Origin: Isoetes taiwanensis
Lineage: Eukaryota > Streptophyta > Lycopodiopsida > Isoetales > Isoetaceae
DNA length: 64,000 bases
Assembly (NCBI GenBank): GCA_021234155.1
Contig: JAJEKV010000499.1
Span: 104,633-168,632, forward strand
Direction: 5' to 3'
In this document: positions 40,201-51,291 of the stretch, piece by piece
Numbering within the stretch: position 1 is the stretch's first letter
Layout: the number at the start of each line of letters is the position of its first letter
The notes under the pieces: generated by a model
What the model was told of the DNA's origin: nothing
What the model saw: only the letters and a program-made list of their open reading frames with translations
Databases searched by the model: none
Position numbers and translations under genes: made by a program

Positions 40201-42100
40201 TGCTCTTCAAGTATTATCAAGAATCCTTAGACAAATCCAGGATTAACCCCTCTTGATTTTATCATACAGAATACCAATAGCATATGCCTTAAGAATGGAA
40301 ATCCATGGGTAAAATACTATACATTTGCTAGTGTAATTTTTTGTCTTAACGGTTTCAAAAATAGCAGGCATGCAATGTTCAAACTTAACCCCAGATTAAG
40401 TTTCTACATATTACCTGCTACATATCTGAAATCCAGCCCTTTGATAATGAGTAGTGATGGTTCAGGCTCTGCCTTTTATGGGCCTTGTTAACTATTCCAT
40501 TGTATGCCTGGCCCTGCCAAAAAAATGCCAATTCCTCTAGGAATTTTTTTTCCTAAGTCTAACAACCTATATTATGTAAACCCTTTAATTACCAATTTTA
40601 GGGTTCCACATTCACATTCCAATTCACTACCCATTTTTTTAGGAAAGCTTGTGCTAATTGTAATAAGCAATCTATCTTCATCAAACATATCCTAGACCAC
40701 TATGAGGTAAGTTCGATAATGCTATTGCAATCCATCTTGCTTATTCTTTACTGAGGCTAAGAACCCTTTTCCTCCCCCTTTCAGTAAGTTAGTGAATCGA
40801 GCAATTCTTTGCTTTTGGAGTCGAATTTAAAGCTATATGCATCCAATTTACAACTTAACATAGAACTTATCTAATATCCAGCTTGGATGATATATTTATA
40901 AGAGTTTTAACCACTTCCTAAGCTTCGCTTCAAATTTTGACCACTCGCTAAGCCCTGCTTAGAGTTCTTTTCCTTCACTCATCCCTAACAAGCGGTGTTC
41001 TCAATAAGCATCATTGATCTCTTAAAGACCATTGCATCGCAAATGAGGCACCATTATAGAATTCATGAAAAAAAAATCAAGCAAGTCAGTGTAGCATGAC
41101 TAATTGGCCTTGCAAACTCTTAGCAAATTATGGAATTACATGGCCCTTGGTTTCTACCACTTCCTAAGTGATACCACCGTGTTTTCTAAACGTGACTCCC
41201 ATTATAGGTTCTTGCTGTTAATTGCATAGCCTTGCTTTTATCACTTTGGCTTATAGCTTTTCCAATCCATTTCTCAACGTCGCTTAACAGTACAACCCCT
41301 ATATTTGCTTGCAAGTGTCTTGTACACATGACTTGCCGAAGTCAATTGCAACTTAAATTGGTCCACCAGCTTGGCCTCATCAAAAGCTTCCCATTGTACT
41401 TAATCCTAGCTAACATTGAACTTCATTCAAGAGTCTTACGTAGGGCTTTACTTTCCCAGAATTTGATCATACACTCTCAACCATAGGTAGTCAAGCCCAA
41501 AAAGAATTTTCAACTCCAAGACACTTTTAAATATGAAACTATTCTTATATGGCTCGCCCCTTACTAAGATAATCCCTGGGAAATGAAATAAACAATTCAG
41601 TGAGGAAATCATATAAAGGACCCAATTATAGTAAACTTGCGAGTTTACCTCCTTTTAGCTTGAATATATACCACAAAATTCAAATTCCTTGACTACTTGT
41701 TCCAATACATAACTACTACTTTGTAAATCTACAATTACAGAGCATAATATACATCTTAATTTACAAAATAGGATATTACTAAAAGACCCATACAAGGTCA
41801 GAATATCTTGCAATCCGTATGTTTTACCCCAAGCCCCGCTTGATAATAAGATGTAAGTCCCCTTGGGTATAAGAATTTTACAACTCCAAGTTGTGTATAG
41901 AGAGCCTTCAGTAATATAACTCAACTAGCATTATTGTTTACAAACAAGAGATATTTAGATCTCCTAACCAACCTCAGTAATTCAATTTTGAACAAAGTAA
42001 AGCTTTATATTGAACCACACAGTCCAATCAACCTTATATTCTCAATATTGCAATATTGTAGCTCTATTTGTACATTGATTCTAACCTTGGCATCCTCCAA
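40200..42100. other. Anonymous AT-rich stretch
   Basis: I see no domain, LTR or tail signature. Short frames on both strands (40504-40695, 41232-41486, 41655-41924) look random. Confidence 0.5.
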
Positions 42101-42119
42101 GAGGCACCCTCTAAAATCA

Positions 42120-42790
42120 ATTTAAATGAATGTTGCAGGCTGTATGAGCACTATTCAGGTGAATGCAACAAACAGGACAACCATTTACCAATATTGGGGT
42201 CCGTCAGGGATGTCCTCTTCCTCCAACATTGTTTGGCTTCTACGATGAACAGTTGGAAAGATGGCTCGCTTACATCAAATCATTATGCAGCTCATATATG
42301 CAGATGATGTCGAGCTCCTTGCTCACACTCGGAGGATATGCAGTCTCACCTAGATGCCCTGAACGAATTTTGCCAGGCCATAGACATGCGCATCAATTTG
42401 ACCAAGACTAAGGTGGTCCTCATCTCATCCTCACGCCACCCAAGGTCCCCTTCATTCACTTATCGGGAGGCAAAATGTGGAGGCGACGCCCATCTATAGG
42501 TATTTGGGAGTGGGATTTCCTTCTACACTATGTTGGGACATTTCCATTCAATTGCATGTGACGGCAGGCTAGAAAGCGCCCTATGCAATGCGAGAATATG
42601 ATTCTTGAGGCGGAACTCTGTGACTGGGTCCATTAGTCACATCTGTTCAGGGTATTAGTGGAGCCCGTTCTACTGTACAAGGTCGAGGTCCGGGGCCCAC
42701 TATTGTCGCTTGCTACTTGGAATGTCTTAGAGTCCATATTCTCTTTTTGTACTTCCTTGGTCCAAAATAATTGTCTGCAGCAATAGTATT
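42120..42790 (+). mobile_element. LINE reverse transcriptase remnant
   Basis: Broken frames read GVRQGCPLPPTLFGFYDEQL (42197-42260) and QLIYADDVELLAHT (about 42282-42325), the two LINE RT core blocks. They continue with INLTKTKVVL, YRYLGVGFPS (about 42495) and VEPVLLYKVEVRGP (about 42655-42700). It differs from the L1a/L1b sequences and belongs to another subfamily. Many stops are present. Upstream endonuclease and the 3' tail are not visible. Confidence 0.85.
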
Positions 42791-42849
42791 TTTTTACCTC
42801 ATCCAACCAATCTGTTGTAATCATTGTTATTGCATAACAAAATTTGGAA

Positions 42850-43400
42850 GTCTAGACAAAGCATGCAACGATGTTTGTACTGCCCGTTTTATAATTAATC
42901 TGAAGGTCATGCTCTTGAAGAATTTCCATCCACCTACGTTGTCTCAAATTCAAATTAGGTTGTTCCATAAAGTATGCAAGACTAGCACGGTCAGTATGCA
43001 CCTCAAAATGATTCCCTAATAGATAATGTCTCGAAGCTCTAAGTGTATGTACAATTGCCAATCCATAATATACAAATGCTCTGATACCAATTTTGTGATA
43101 GTCACTCGCCCGACACTTGTCGTTACTGGATTACTTCACACCATGCTCAAGATCCCACGGGTGCAGAACCTACACGTCGTTCCCCAAACCCCAAATAATA
43201 TGTTGCGGTCTCCTTAAGCTACGGTCTCTAGCTCAAGGAAATAACCTTCACCCAGAAGCAACTCGACATGACCAGCGTCGAGTCCACACTAATGAGCTTC
43301 ATCAGTGCCCACTCGCTAGTGTTGAGTGCTTAACACTCGCGGCCTTGATTTCTGTTATTCTCCCCGGAGAGTTGTGGGCAGACCAAGGTGCTTTCTAGGC
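42850..43400 (-). mobile_element. Collapsed Ty3/gypsy element: LTR-PBS joined to RNase H
   Basis: The - strand frame 43061-42852 is the gypsy RNase H region (AIVHTLRASRHYLLG, VHTDRASLAYFM, NLRQRRWMEILQEHDLQI). Only 17 bp upstream on that strand sits TGGTATCAGAGC (43078-43089), an exact tRNA-Met primer-binding site, preceded by the end of an LTR-like sequence from about 43400. Gag, protease and most of RT, which normally separate them, are missing. Confidence 0.8.
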
Positions 43401-44990
43401 TAGCAACATGAGCGGTCCCGAGTATTTCTATGCTAATGGTAACTTGGCAAGAATCTTACAAACATATATCCAATTTCGTTTTGGTAATAACCATTATTAA
43501 AAAGATCCTTATGAATGTGAAAGAAAACAAAAGGCAAATCTAGTATATGAATGTGTAAAAAGAAAATCTAGCAAAGGCAAATCTAGCAAACAATTATAGT
43601 ATATGAATGTGTAAAACATCACCAAATATGCTTGATCACTTATTATCTAAGCCCGAAATATGTTTTGTTATTTAATATCTAGCAAAAGAAAAGTCTTGTT
43701 ATTTGTTATATGCAGCAAAACAATGGTACTGTAGCAGACAGAATGGGATGTAGTCAATGCACAACTGCGCATAACTGAATGCTAGAAAATAACTAGGTTA
43801 TGGCCGAATACGGATCTGAGTTATTAGGGAATCTATCCGACAATCGAATTGAATACTCAATTTGAATTGCTACCACAGGAATCTAAAATTCTGAAGGACC
43901 ATCGAAGTCTGAAGATCTAATCTGGATTGTTCCATAAATTCCATCCTTCTTGCTTGGATATTCATGTAACGGTGTGTTTGCATGCAAAAAAAACAGTCCG
44001 GATTTGCATGGCCGACCCCATATTGAACCCATCTATGCATCTGCAGCAGTGAATGCCACAAAGAGAAGCTGGGATTTTCGTTGATATTCAACTTAGATCT
44101 GTGATGAGGTTTGTTTTTTTCTTTTCTTTTACTAAATGTCTAGAACGTTTGAAAGAGTTTTATTCTAACTTGTGCACGCTTCCTTTGGATTTGTTGCCTA
44201 ATTACTCAGCACCTTCCTCTTCGATCCTTCTCTCCACTTCCATTCTGATTCTAACTTCTTTGGAATTACTTCATTGCCACGTCCTCTTAATGCCACATCA
44301 TCGCTTCTTGTTATTTAATTTAAAGATACAACTACAATACAAAAGCTACAATACAATTCACATCACATATAATATACGAGCAGGTTAATATTTTTGGTGT
44401 GCCACATGCCTTTGAGGCTTAAGTTGGGCTAAAGCACTAACAACTTGTCACATATTGCTTCCTACGACAAGTATAATTACAAGTAAATATAACTTTGATC
44501 CCCTATACTTTATTGTTAGGGGAGGAAGGAAGGAAGGAAGGAAGGTTCTTTTATCGTCCGCGGAGGCCAATCGGCCTAGGAGGAGGAGGATACATTTTAC
44601 ATCCACTTGAGTCATGATTACTTTAGGCTGCAATCGGTGCATTCTTTTGTCAATGCGACATGATCATTGTTATCACAACTTGATTTCAAGACAAAGTCAC
44701 AGGACATATTTCCAACCCAAATGTCCATTGCTTGCCCTAGACTTGAAAAAAATATTTTTTGAAAAGTGACATCGTCAACTTTTAAAAAATGGCATCCCAA
44801 GGACAAATTTTCCAATGCTCATGCCATTGTTTACTCTTAAACTAAACAAAAAACAATTTTTGCAAAGTGAACTGGGTTAAACATTACAACAAGATTTGGA
44901 TGACCAAGTCGTGTTATGCAAGACATGTCTATGATAAAAATGACAAGTAGTATAATTTGATAGAGAACACGTGTACATATGCTGAATACA
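43400..44990. other. Anonymous AT-rich stretch with a GGAA repeat
   Basis: There is a short (GGAA)n tract at 44519-44545. Repeated phrases (GCAAATCTAGCAAA, GTATATGAATGTGTAAAA) occur at 43535-43615. No coding content was recognised. Confidence 0.5.
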
Positions 44991-45004
44991 TAGAATTTAA
45001 TTGG

Positions 45005-45150
45005 AGTTCTTTACATATGGAGACCACGCAGTCTATGGGACTCAATAGAATAGAATAGAATAGAATAGAATAGAATAGAATAGAATAGAATAGAATAGAA
45101 TAGAATAGAATAGAATAGAATAGAATAGAATAGAATAGAATAGAATAGAG
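45005..45150. repeat. Tail hairpin plus long (AATAG)n array
   Basis: GGAGACCACGCAGTCTATGG and GACTC (45019-45043) are followed by about 20 units of AATAG up to 45148. The short palindromic part resembles the recurrent LINE/SINE terminal hairpin. The pentamer array would then be an expanded retroposon tail. Because the hairpin is nearly symmetric, its orientation is uncertain. Confidence 0.75.
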
Positions 45151-45704
45151 TTGATTTTTCTCATCTACTAAGACAAAAAGGCCTATCGGACCGAAAAAAA
45201 GAATACAATACAGCTATTACTATTTAGGATTAAAAAACCCCCTTCCCAAGTAGTAACTCTATTACTATATGTAGCATGCAAAAACCTAGCCCTGAAGGGT
45301 TTTCAAGAAGAAACCTTGGCAATGATGAGCCTATTGATGAATATGTGCATGTGAATGTGTTGCCTATTGACTTAATTCTATACAAGCACAAAGCTTTCCT
45401 ATTACAAATACGATCAGAAGCAGTCATGTCCAATCTTATCGTATTCGAATAAGGTACCAACCAAGGCACGATGAATTGTCCTTATGTAATGCATTGGTAT
45501 TGAGGATGGCGCTAGGTTGTAACGATGGCAGGAAGTGGATGGAAGTTGAGAAAGTTAAACAACCTCTGAAACAAAATAGTGGAAGGAGAGGTGTGTTTAT
45601 GGACTTTAGATGTATCCACCAAAATGGGAGCATTAGTACCAGGAAATTTAGAGTGGCCACCTAACTCTCTTACTTCCCTTTCTCGAGGAGGCGAGGCGGG
45701 ATAA

Positions 45705-45896
45705 GGGTGCTTTCCCATGGGCCTCCGACCTCAAGGTTTTCTTGAGGTCGGATCAGCGAGCGGTTTCAGGTAAAGCCTCAACCTCAAAGACTTCGAGGTT
45801 TTGACTGAATCAAAAGTAATCACCAAGCATTTCTTAACTTTCGGTTTTTGACACGGATCCAAATTTCTAGGTCGCCAATCTCATGGGAAAGCACCC
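45705..45896. mobile_element. Tourist-like (PIF/Harbinger) MITE, 192 bp
   Basis: It has perfect 15-bp terminal inverted repeats, GGGTGCTTTCCCATG at 45705 and its complement ending at 45896. TAA flanks both sides (45702-45704 and 45897-45899). TAA/TTA target duplications and G-rich ends are typical of Harbinger MITEs. An inner hairpin CCGACCTCAAG...CTTGAGGTCGG lies at 45727-45753. It has no coding capacity. Confidence 0.8.
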
Positions 45897-45934
45897 TAAG
45901 TCAATAGAAGCCCAGGAAGATCAGCTATCCACCG

Positions 45935-46270
45935 ATACAAAAGTTGCCCAATTTTCCATTGCAATCTTCTCGACTTTATACCCAAGGTCACGGGTTCAAC
46001 GCCTCGTTGTGAAAGTGGCCATGCAATGTAAAGTTGGTGGGGAAAGGACCCACTTCAGCAATGTAAAGTGGTGGGGGCAGGACCCATCTGGGTGTGTTGT
46101 AAAGTGTCACATGTCCGATAGGACGCTGCCTTGTGGCGTGACGTTAAAATCTCTTCTTCTTCTTCTTCTTCTTCTTCTTCTTCTTCTTCTTCTTCTTCTT
46201 CTTCTTCTTCTTCTTCTTCTTCTTCTTCTTCTTCTTCTTCTTCTTCTTCTTCTTCTTCTTCTTCTTCTTC
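45935..46270 (+). mobile_element. Candidate tRNA-derived SINE with a (TTC)n tail
   Basis: GTTGCCCAATTTTCCATTGC (about 45947) resembles a degenerate A box. GGTTCAACGCC (about 45993) fits the B-box consensus exactly. A ~150-bp body ending CTTGTGGCGTGACGTTAAAA follows, then about 120 bp of (CTT)n at 46151-46270. Immediately beyond the tail, on the - strand, phospholipase D homology begins, so the element sits inside that pseudogene. Confidence 0.6.
46151..46270. repeat. (CTT)n microsatellite
   Basis: About 40 uninterrupted trinucleotide units. They create artificial poly-Leu, poly-Ser and poly-Arg open frames. The array is best read as the tail of the SINE. Confidence 0.97.
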
Positions 46271-47451
46271 TATTCACACTGTTACACTCCAGGGTTCTAA
46301 GAATGCATGTTCGAAATAACCAAGGGCATTCTAAAGCCATGGATCTGTCCTCGTGGTGCTTCTTCTTTCCATGTATAGTGTGGTTGATATCCACCCATTG
46401 CTATTTCTATATCCCTTGCTCCATCCATAGATCTTTGATTCAGATTGGCAGAGCCCAAAATTATGTACTCATCATTCACTGTAATAAAGATTCACTTATG
46501 TCAAAACAATATTAATGTTTTCTCAATGGTAATTTTAGAAAAACGAAAACTTACCTATCATCAATTTTGAGTGGACGTAGATCATGAACCGACGAGCCAC
46601 TTGGGCGTTGCTTCCATTTAGACAAGTTGGTATCCAACAGATATTAAAAATGCTTGTCTTTTCTTTTAGATGAGATTCAGGACCTATATCATCTTCATGT
46701 TCAGCTTCCCTATTACCTAAACAATAGAATGCAAGGTACTATTTTGGCTGTATTTCCGCAATCTTTTCATCTTCCAGTGCCTTGCCAATTGCAAAATACA
46801 TCATTTCCATAGTCTTCTTCAGCCAATACAAGATGCGCTGCATTACTATCTGGACTACCTTCTGACCACATGGGAATCACAATTTCCCTTGCCTTTTACT
46901 CATAATCTTCAAGACCAATTCCATTGGAATCAGATGAAGTGCCGCCTCATGATTGCCATCCCATGCAAAGGAACTTCCAAGGAAATACTGATTTTCAATA
47001 TAGATAAAATGTTTGGCACGACGTATAGCGTGTATGTATGCATCTTGGATGCTTCTATCAATGGTATCATCGTCCTTACTGCGAACTAGTCCTACCTTCT
47101 CTAGGTCTTTACGATCAACAACAAAGCTTGCAGCATCCTTATCTATTGAACGAAAAACTTGCATATGCCATGTATCTGACTCTTGCTCACCTGTGACGGC
47201 TGAGGGGGGATCAATGTGTCAGGATTAATGCAGATATCACTAAGTGTAAGAAGACCTTGCTTCCTGTCTTTATCCATTTTCTTCATATGCTTTTTCTCTT
47301 CCTTCCATCATTCCTCAAAATTGCACAATACATCCCATGCAACTGGTCCTTCCAGTTTGTAGTGAATATCTTGCCAAGGTTCTCTGGGGTCTCCTTTTTA
47401 TGGTTGGTGAAAATCATTTTTTGTGGGTTGTTCCAAGTGTGTGAGTGACGT

Positions 47452-47647
47452 CACTACTACAAAAATAGGCAGAAATGGCACAAACGTGACATCTATGATT
47501 CGCCTTTTTACGGAGCAGAAACGTCACTTTTGTGCTATTTATGATGTTTGTGCTCTCCAAATGACATAAAAGTGACATTTATGCTCTGTAAAAAGGCGGA
47601 GCATAAACGCCACTTTTGTGTCATTTCTACCTATTTTTGTAGTAGTG
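47452..47647. mobile_element. CACTA-type MITE inside a PLD exon, 196 bp
   Basis: The ends CACTACTACAAAAATAGG and its complement form terminal inverted repeats matching at 25 of 26 positions. The whole element folds almost end to end. CGT flanks both sides (47449-47451 and 47648-47650), the 3-bp duplication typical of CACTA transposons. On the - strand PLD reads GGIDLCD...YDTP up to the element and continues NDFHQP after it. It therefore interrupted coding sequence. Confidence 0.92.
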
Positions 47648-48000
47648 CGTGGAGTATCATAGCTCTATCACAAAGATCAATGCCACCAACAAAGCTCACT
47701 ATCCTCCTATTTTTAAATTGCTTTCTTGAATAAGGAGCATCAAGGATGACACATTTTTGATGATAAGTAAAGAGCATGGCATTCGTAAACTGATTAAGTA
47801 AACTTGACCCATCATCATCAGGATTCCAAAGGCAACGAACACAATTAACTTTTGTATTCTTAAAGAACCTCATGTCTTGTCTTCATCATGTGTCTCCATG
47901 TTAAAAGCCCTTTGTTTCGAAGTGAGAGGAATGACAAACGAACATCCCATAAAAGAATTAATACTCGAACACCTTGTTTTGCTTTTCTCTTCAACGATTC

Positions 48001-49430
48001 ACCTAGGGTCTCCTCATAGTGCGCCATAATGGACTCATCGGAGCAAATTCGATGAGGATCATGAAGAAAACGAATTTTAGTGTAAATGGACCGTCTAGTG
48101 ATATATATGAATTTTTGTGCATCATTCATGGCCAAAACGATATCCTCCCAACATCTTCTAGATTCATAATGGATAAATTTGTGATGGTCAGGACTTTTGG
48201 ACCTTTTAACTTGGGATGAAAATCATTTGGGGTATGTGCACTCTAGTAAAATGTGACCTTACAGCCAGTGTGCTGCTTGAAGTATGTGTAAGGTCCGCCA
48301 TGATAAGAAGAACCATCTTTTATATCAGATCCCCAATATTCATCTTCATTGGAATTCACAAATGGAACAATTAAACATAAATAGGACCCATCCACAATAT
48401 GAGAATATAAAGGCTCAACTAGCCACCCTAAAATGAACCTCTCTTTAGGCCAAGACATGTGATACCATAAATTTTTCTTTAATTAAACTAGCCATTAATA
48501 CAAACATATAGATAGAATGGATTCAAAAAAAAATTCCTTATGCCTATTTAGGACCAGAAAAGACTTTTGTCAAGACTTTAACCCATCCACAATATGAGTA
48601 GCCACCCTAAAATGAACCTCTCTTTCCTTGGATAAATACTAATTAAATGCCATTAATACATACCTAGATAGAATCTTGAAAAAGACTTTTGTCAAGCCAG
48701 TCTATGTCCGTAAATCAATTACATTTCAATTAACAATAACAATATACGGTATCAAAGTTACAATAATAAATGAGAGAGATTACTTGCAAAATGCACTACT
48801 AGGGCACGTTCTAATAAAATGAGAGCACATTCTAGTAAAGAGACATGTATATTCTACTTTCTTAAATAAATTGATATGTAAAAGAGTTTCTGAATATTAA
48901 GGGAAAGTCCCTAAAGGGCTTGATTCCCGGGCCAGGAACCCTCACCAGCGGGAGGGAAGGCTAGGTTTCACCGGAGGGACTTTGCCCTACCGAAAAAGAT
49001 GCCCGGAACCAATCCATTGCCACCACCACGTGGCGCTTTATCATAAAAAGAAGAACAAGGTGAAAATAGCGTAGAATCTGTGGTAAGAAAAATAGAACAT
49101 GGGGTAAAAATGGCAGAACGACAAGTAAAGTTCCTGCACGATTTTCAGAGAAAGAATTAGCGACATGTGTCGCGATACGATTGGATGATAGGGCTGGATT
49201 GGTTCCAGGCATCTTTTTCGCATGTAGCAAGCATATGGAGCAACTCAGTATGTAAATAAGAATTTCAAGAATTCATATGTAGTCAATTGACTCCTATAAA
49301 GGTTTCAGAAGACCCTTTTTTTTATAAAGAGAATTTCCAATTTACAAATTTGCGACGTCAATTGCAGATAAATTTGTTAAAAGGGTTCCTTGTTAAAACT
49401 AAGATGACAACAAGAGTTCACATATCCTCA
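48001..49430. repeat. Segmental duplication, copy A (within PLD)
   Basis: ACCTAGGGTCTCCTCATAG at 48001 recurs at 49431, and collinear similarity continues. It covers PLD middle-exon sequence (48001-48388 vs 49431-49826), an AT-rich part (48530-48860 vs 50210-50588), the hairpin block (48884-49295 vs 51170-51600) and PLD intron 2 sequence (49305-49430 vs 52567-52717). Copy A lacks the C2 exon and two further blocks present in copy B. It also has a small internal repeat (48388-48520 and 48580-48680). Confidence 0.85.
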
Positions 49431-50587
49431 CCTAGGGTCTCCTCATAGTTAATGCGACATAATGGACACATCCTGAGCAAATTCAAAGAGGATCCGCGAA
49501 GAAGATTTAATTTTAGTGTAAATGGACCATCCAAAGGATCTGAGATGAATTTTTTGTGCATCATTCATGGCTAAAAAAGATATCCTCCCAACATCTTGTA
49601 GGTTCATAATAAATAAATTTGTCATGGTCAGGGGAGCTTCGGACCTTTCAACTTGGGATGATAATCATTTGGGATATGTGCACTCTACGGTAAAGTGTGA
49701 CCTTGCAAACCGCATTAATCGCTTAAGTATGTATAAGAGCATACGATAAGAAGAACCATATTTATACCCCAATATTCATCTTCATTGGAATTCATAAATA
49801 AAACATTTAGACATAAATAGGACTTGCCTTTGGTTCTTCCATTGAGTACATAAGGTTATTCCTTTTTGGGGAGGTCTATAATAGGAATAATAGCTGTACC
49901 CAAGGTCGAAGTGAAAATGCCATTGTATTTAACAGAGACGTAAACGTGGAAGACACTATGAGTCGAAACAGTAGAGGTGGAATTCTCATTCCATTCTAGC
50001 TCTGAGGTAATCTCACCAATGGTTCGTGTTCGATCGACAGGAATATTCCCAAGATTTATAGTTGCATACAAGCCATAGCATAAACCAAAAAACTGCTTTA
50101 TGCCTCTGGTTACCTATATGAACCATAAAATTTAAAGTCTTTAAATTGACCACAATTATATTATATTAAAAGGTAATATAAATGAGAAATGATATAGATT
50201 AAAAAAAAATTCCGTACGCCTGTCTAGAACCCGACAAGACAGTATCAAGGCTTTAACCCATCCACAATTGAGAATATAAAGACTCAACTAGCCGCCCTAA
50301 AAAGAACATTGCAACTCTCTTTAGGCCAAGACTTGGATACCAATTTTTCTAGTTAAACTAGCCATTCATACGTACTAGATAGAATGTGCAAAAAGATTTT
50401 TGTCAAGCCAAGTCTACGTCCGTAAATACATGCTTATGTACAAGTCAGTTCAATTACGTGTAACAATAGCAATAACAATATTTATCAAAGTTACAACAAT
50501 GAATGAGAGAGATTACTTGCAAAATGCACTACTAGGGCACATTCTGATAAAATGAGGCCACATTCTTGTAAAGAGACATGTATATTA

Positions 50588-51148
50588 CTATCAGCAGCAA
50601 GTCAATCCTAGGCTCACAAGAGGCCCACACCAAGATTTCTTGTACACCCAGTGCCCATGAAGAAGCCGTGGACTTATAGCTTCCATCCATACGGGTGCAC
50701 ATCGCCTCCGCATTGAAACAGGGCGTTGGGCTCGGGAAGCACGAGAGCAAAGGCTTTGCCAGTGTTGCCACCAGGGCGCGATTGAGGATGAATGTCATAC
50801 CCTCCAGATCTGCCCGGCATTTGCCCATATCCGAGAGAGGTATGTTCGACTACTAGTGCCTGGCCAGCTGTTGCATCAGTTATTGACTACAACGTCAGTG
50901 GGTTTGTTGGGGTCATACCTCCAGGAGGTTATGGATGCACGACTTCGTTTTGTGTCCCTGGGGACGGTCTTGAACTGTCATATGCAATTGTATGCAGTGT
51001 GCCAACATGCTTATTAATGCTAAGGTTTTCCCTCGAAAACCTTCGAGGCGGGGTTTTTAATCACATCGAATACGCTTGTCGCTGCTCTCTTTTTGTTTGG
51101 GTCCCATAGGCCAATTGGTCTCCGTGGACGCTAAAAACCTATTCTATT
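50588..51148 (+). mobile_element. ~560-bp retroposon with the shared 3' tail and (TATTC) end
   Basis: It is absent from the equivalent site in copy A (48855). Its 3' end carries TTGGGTCCCATAGGCCAATT, GGTCTCCGTGGACGC and TATTCTATTCTAC. TATATT(C)TAC occurs on both sides, consistent with a target duplication. Internal words TGCCCATGAAGAAGCC and GGAGGTTATGGATGC recur in order at 58695 and 59015, defining a second copy. No domain is recognised. Confidence 0.7.
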
Positions 51149-51194
51149 CTACTTCTTAAATAAATTGATAAGTAAAAGAGTTTTTGAATAAAGG

Positions 51195-51291
51195 AAAGTC
51201 CCTCCGGACTTGATTCCGGAGGGGAAACCCTACCGATCCGCGGATCAGGGAGGCTGGGCTAGCCATCCAAAATCAAGCCCGGAGGGACTTT
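51195..51291. repeat. 21-bp inverted repeat in the duplicated hairpin block
   Basis: Arms AAAGTCCCTCCGGACTTGAT(T) at 51195-51215 and its complement at 51271-51291 pair at 20 of 21 positions. In copy A (48903-48985) the left arm is degraded while the right arm GGAGGGACTTTGCCCTACCG is kept. The flanking ~400 bp is the same in both copies and may be a MITE. Confidence 0.8.

Noticed and set aside
45883-46515. 210-residue frame with a long poly-leucine run, and matching poly-Ser and poly-Arg frames
   Set aside because: All three arise from the (CTT)n microsatellite. No protein family or codon bias supports them.
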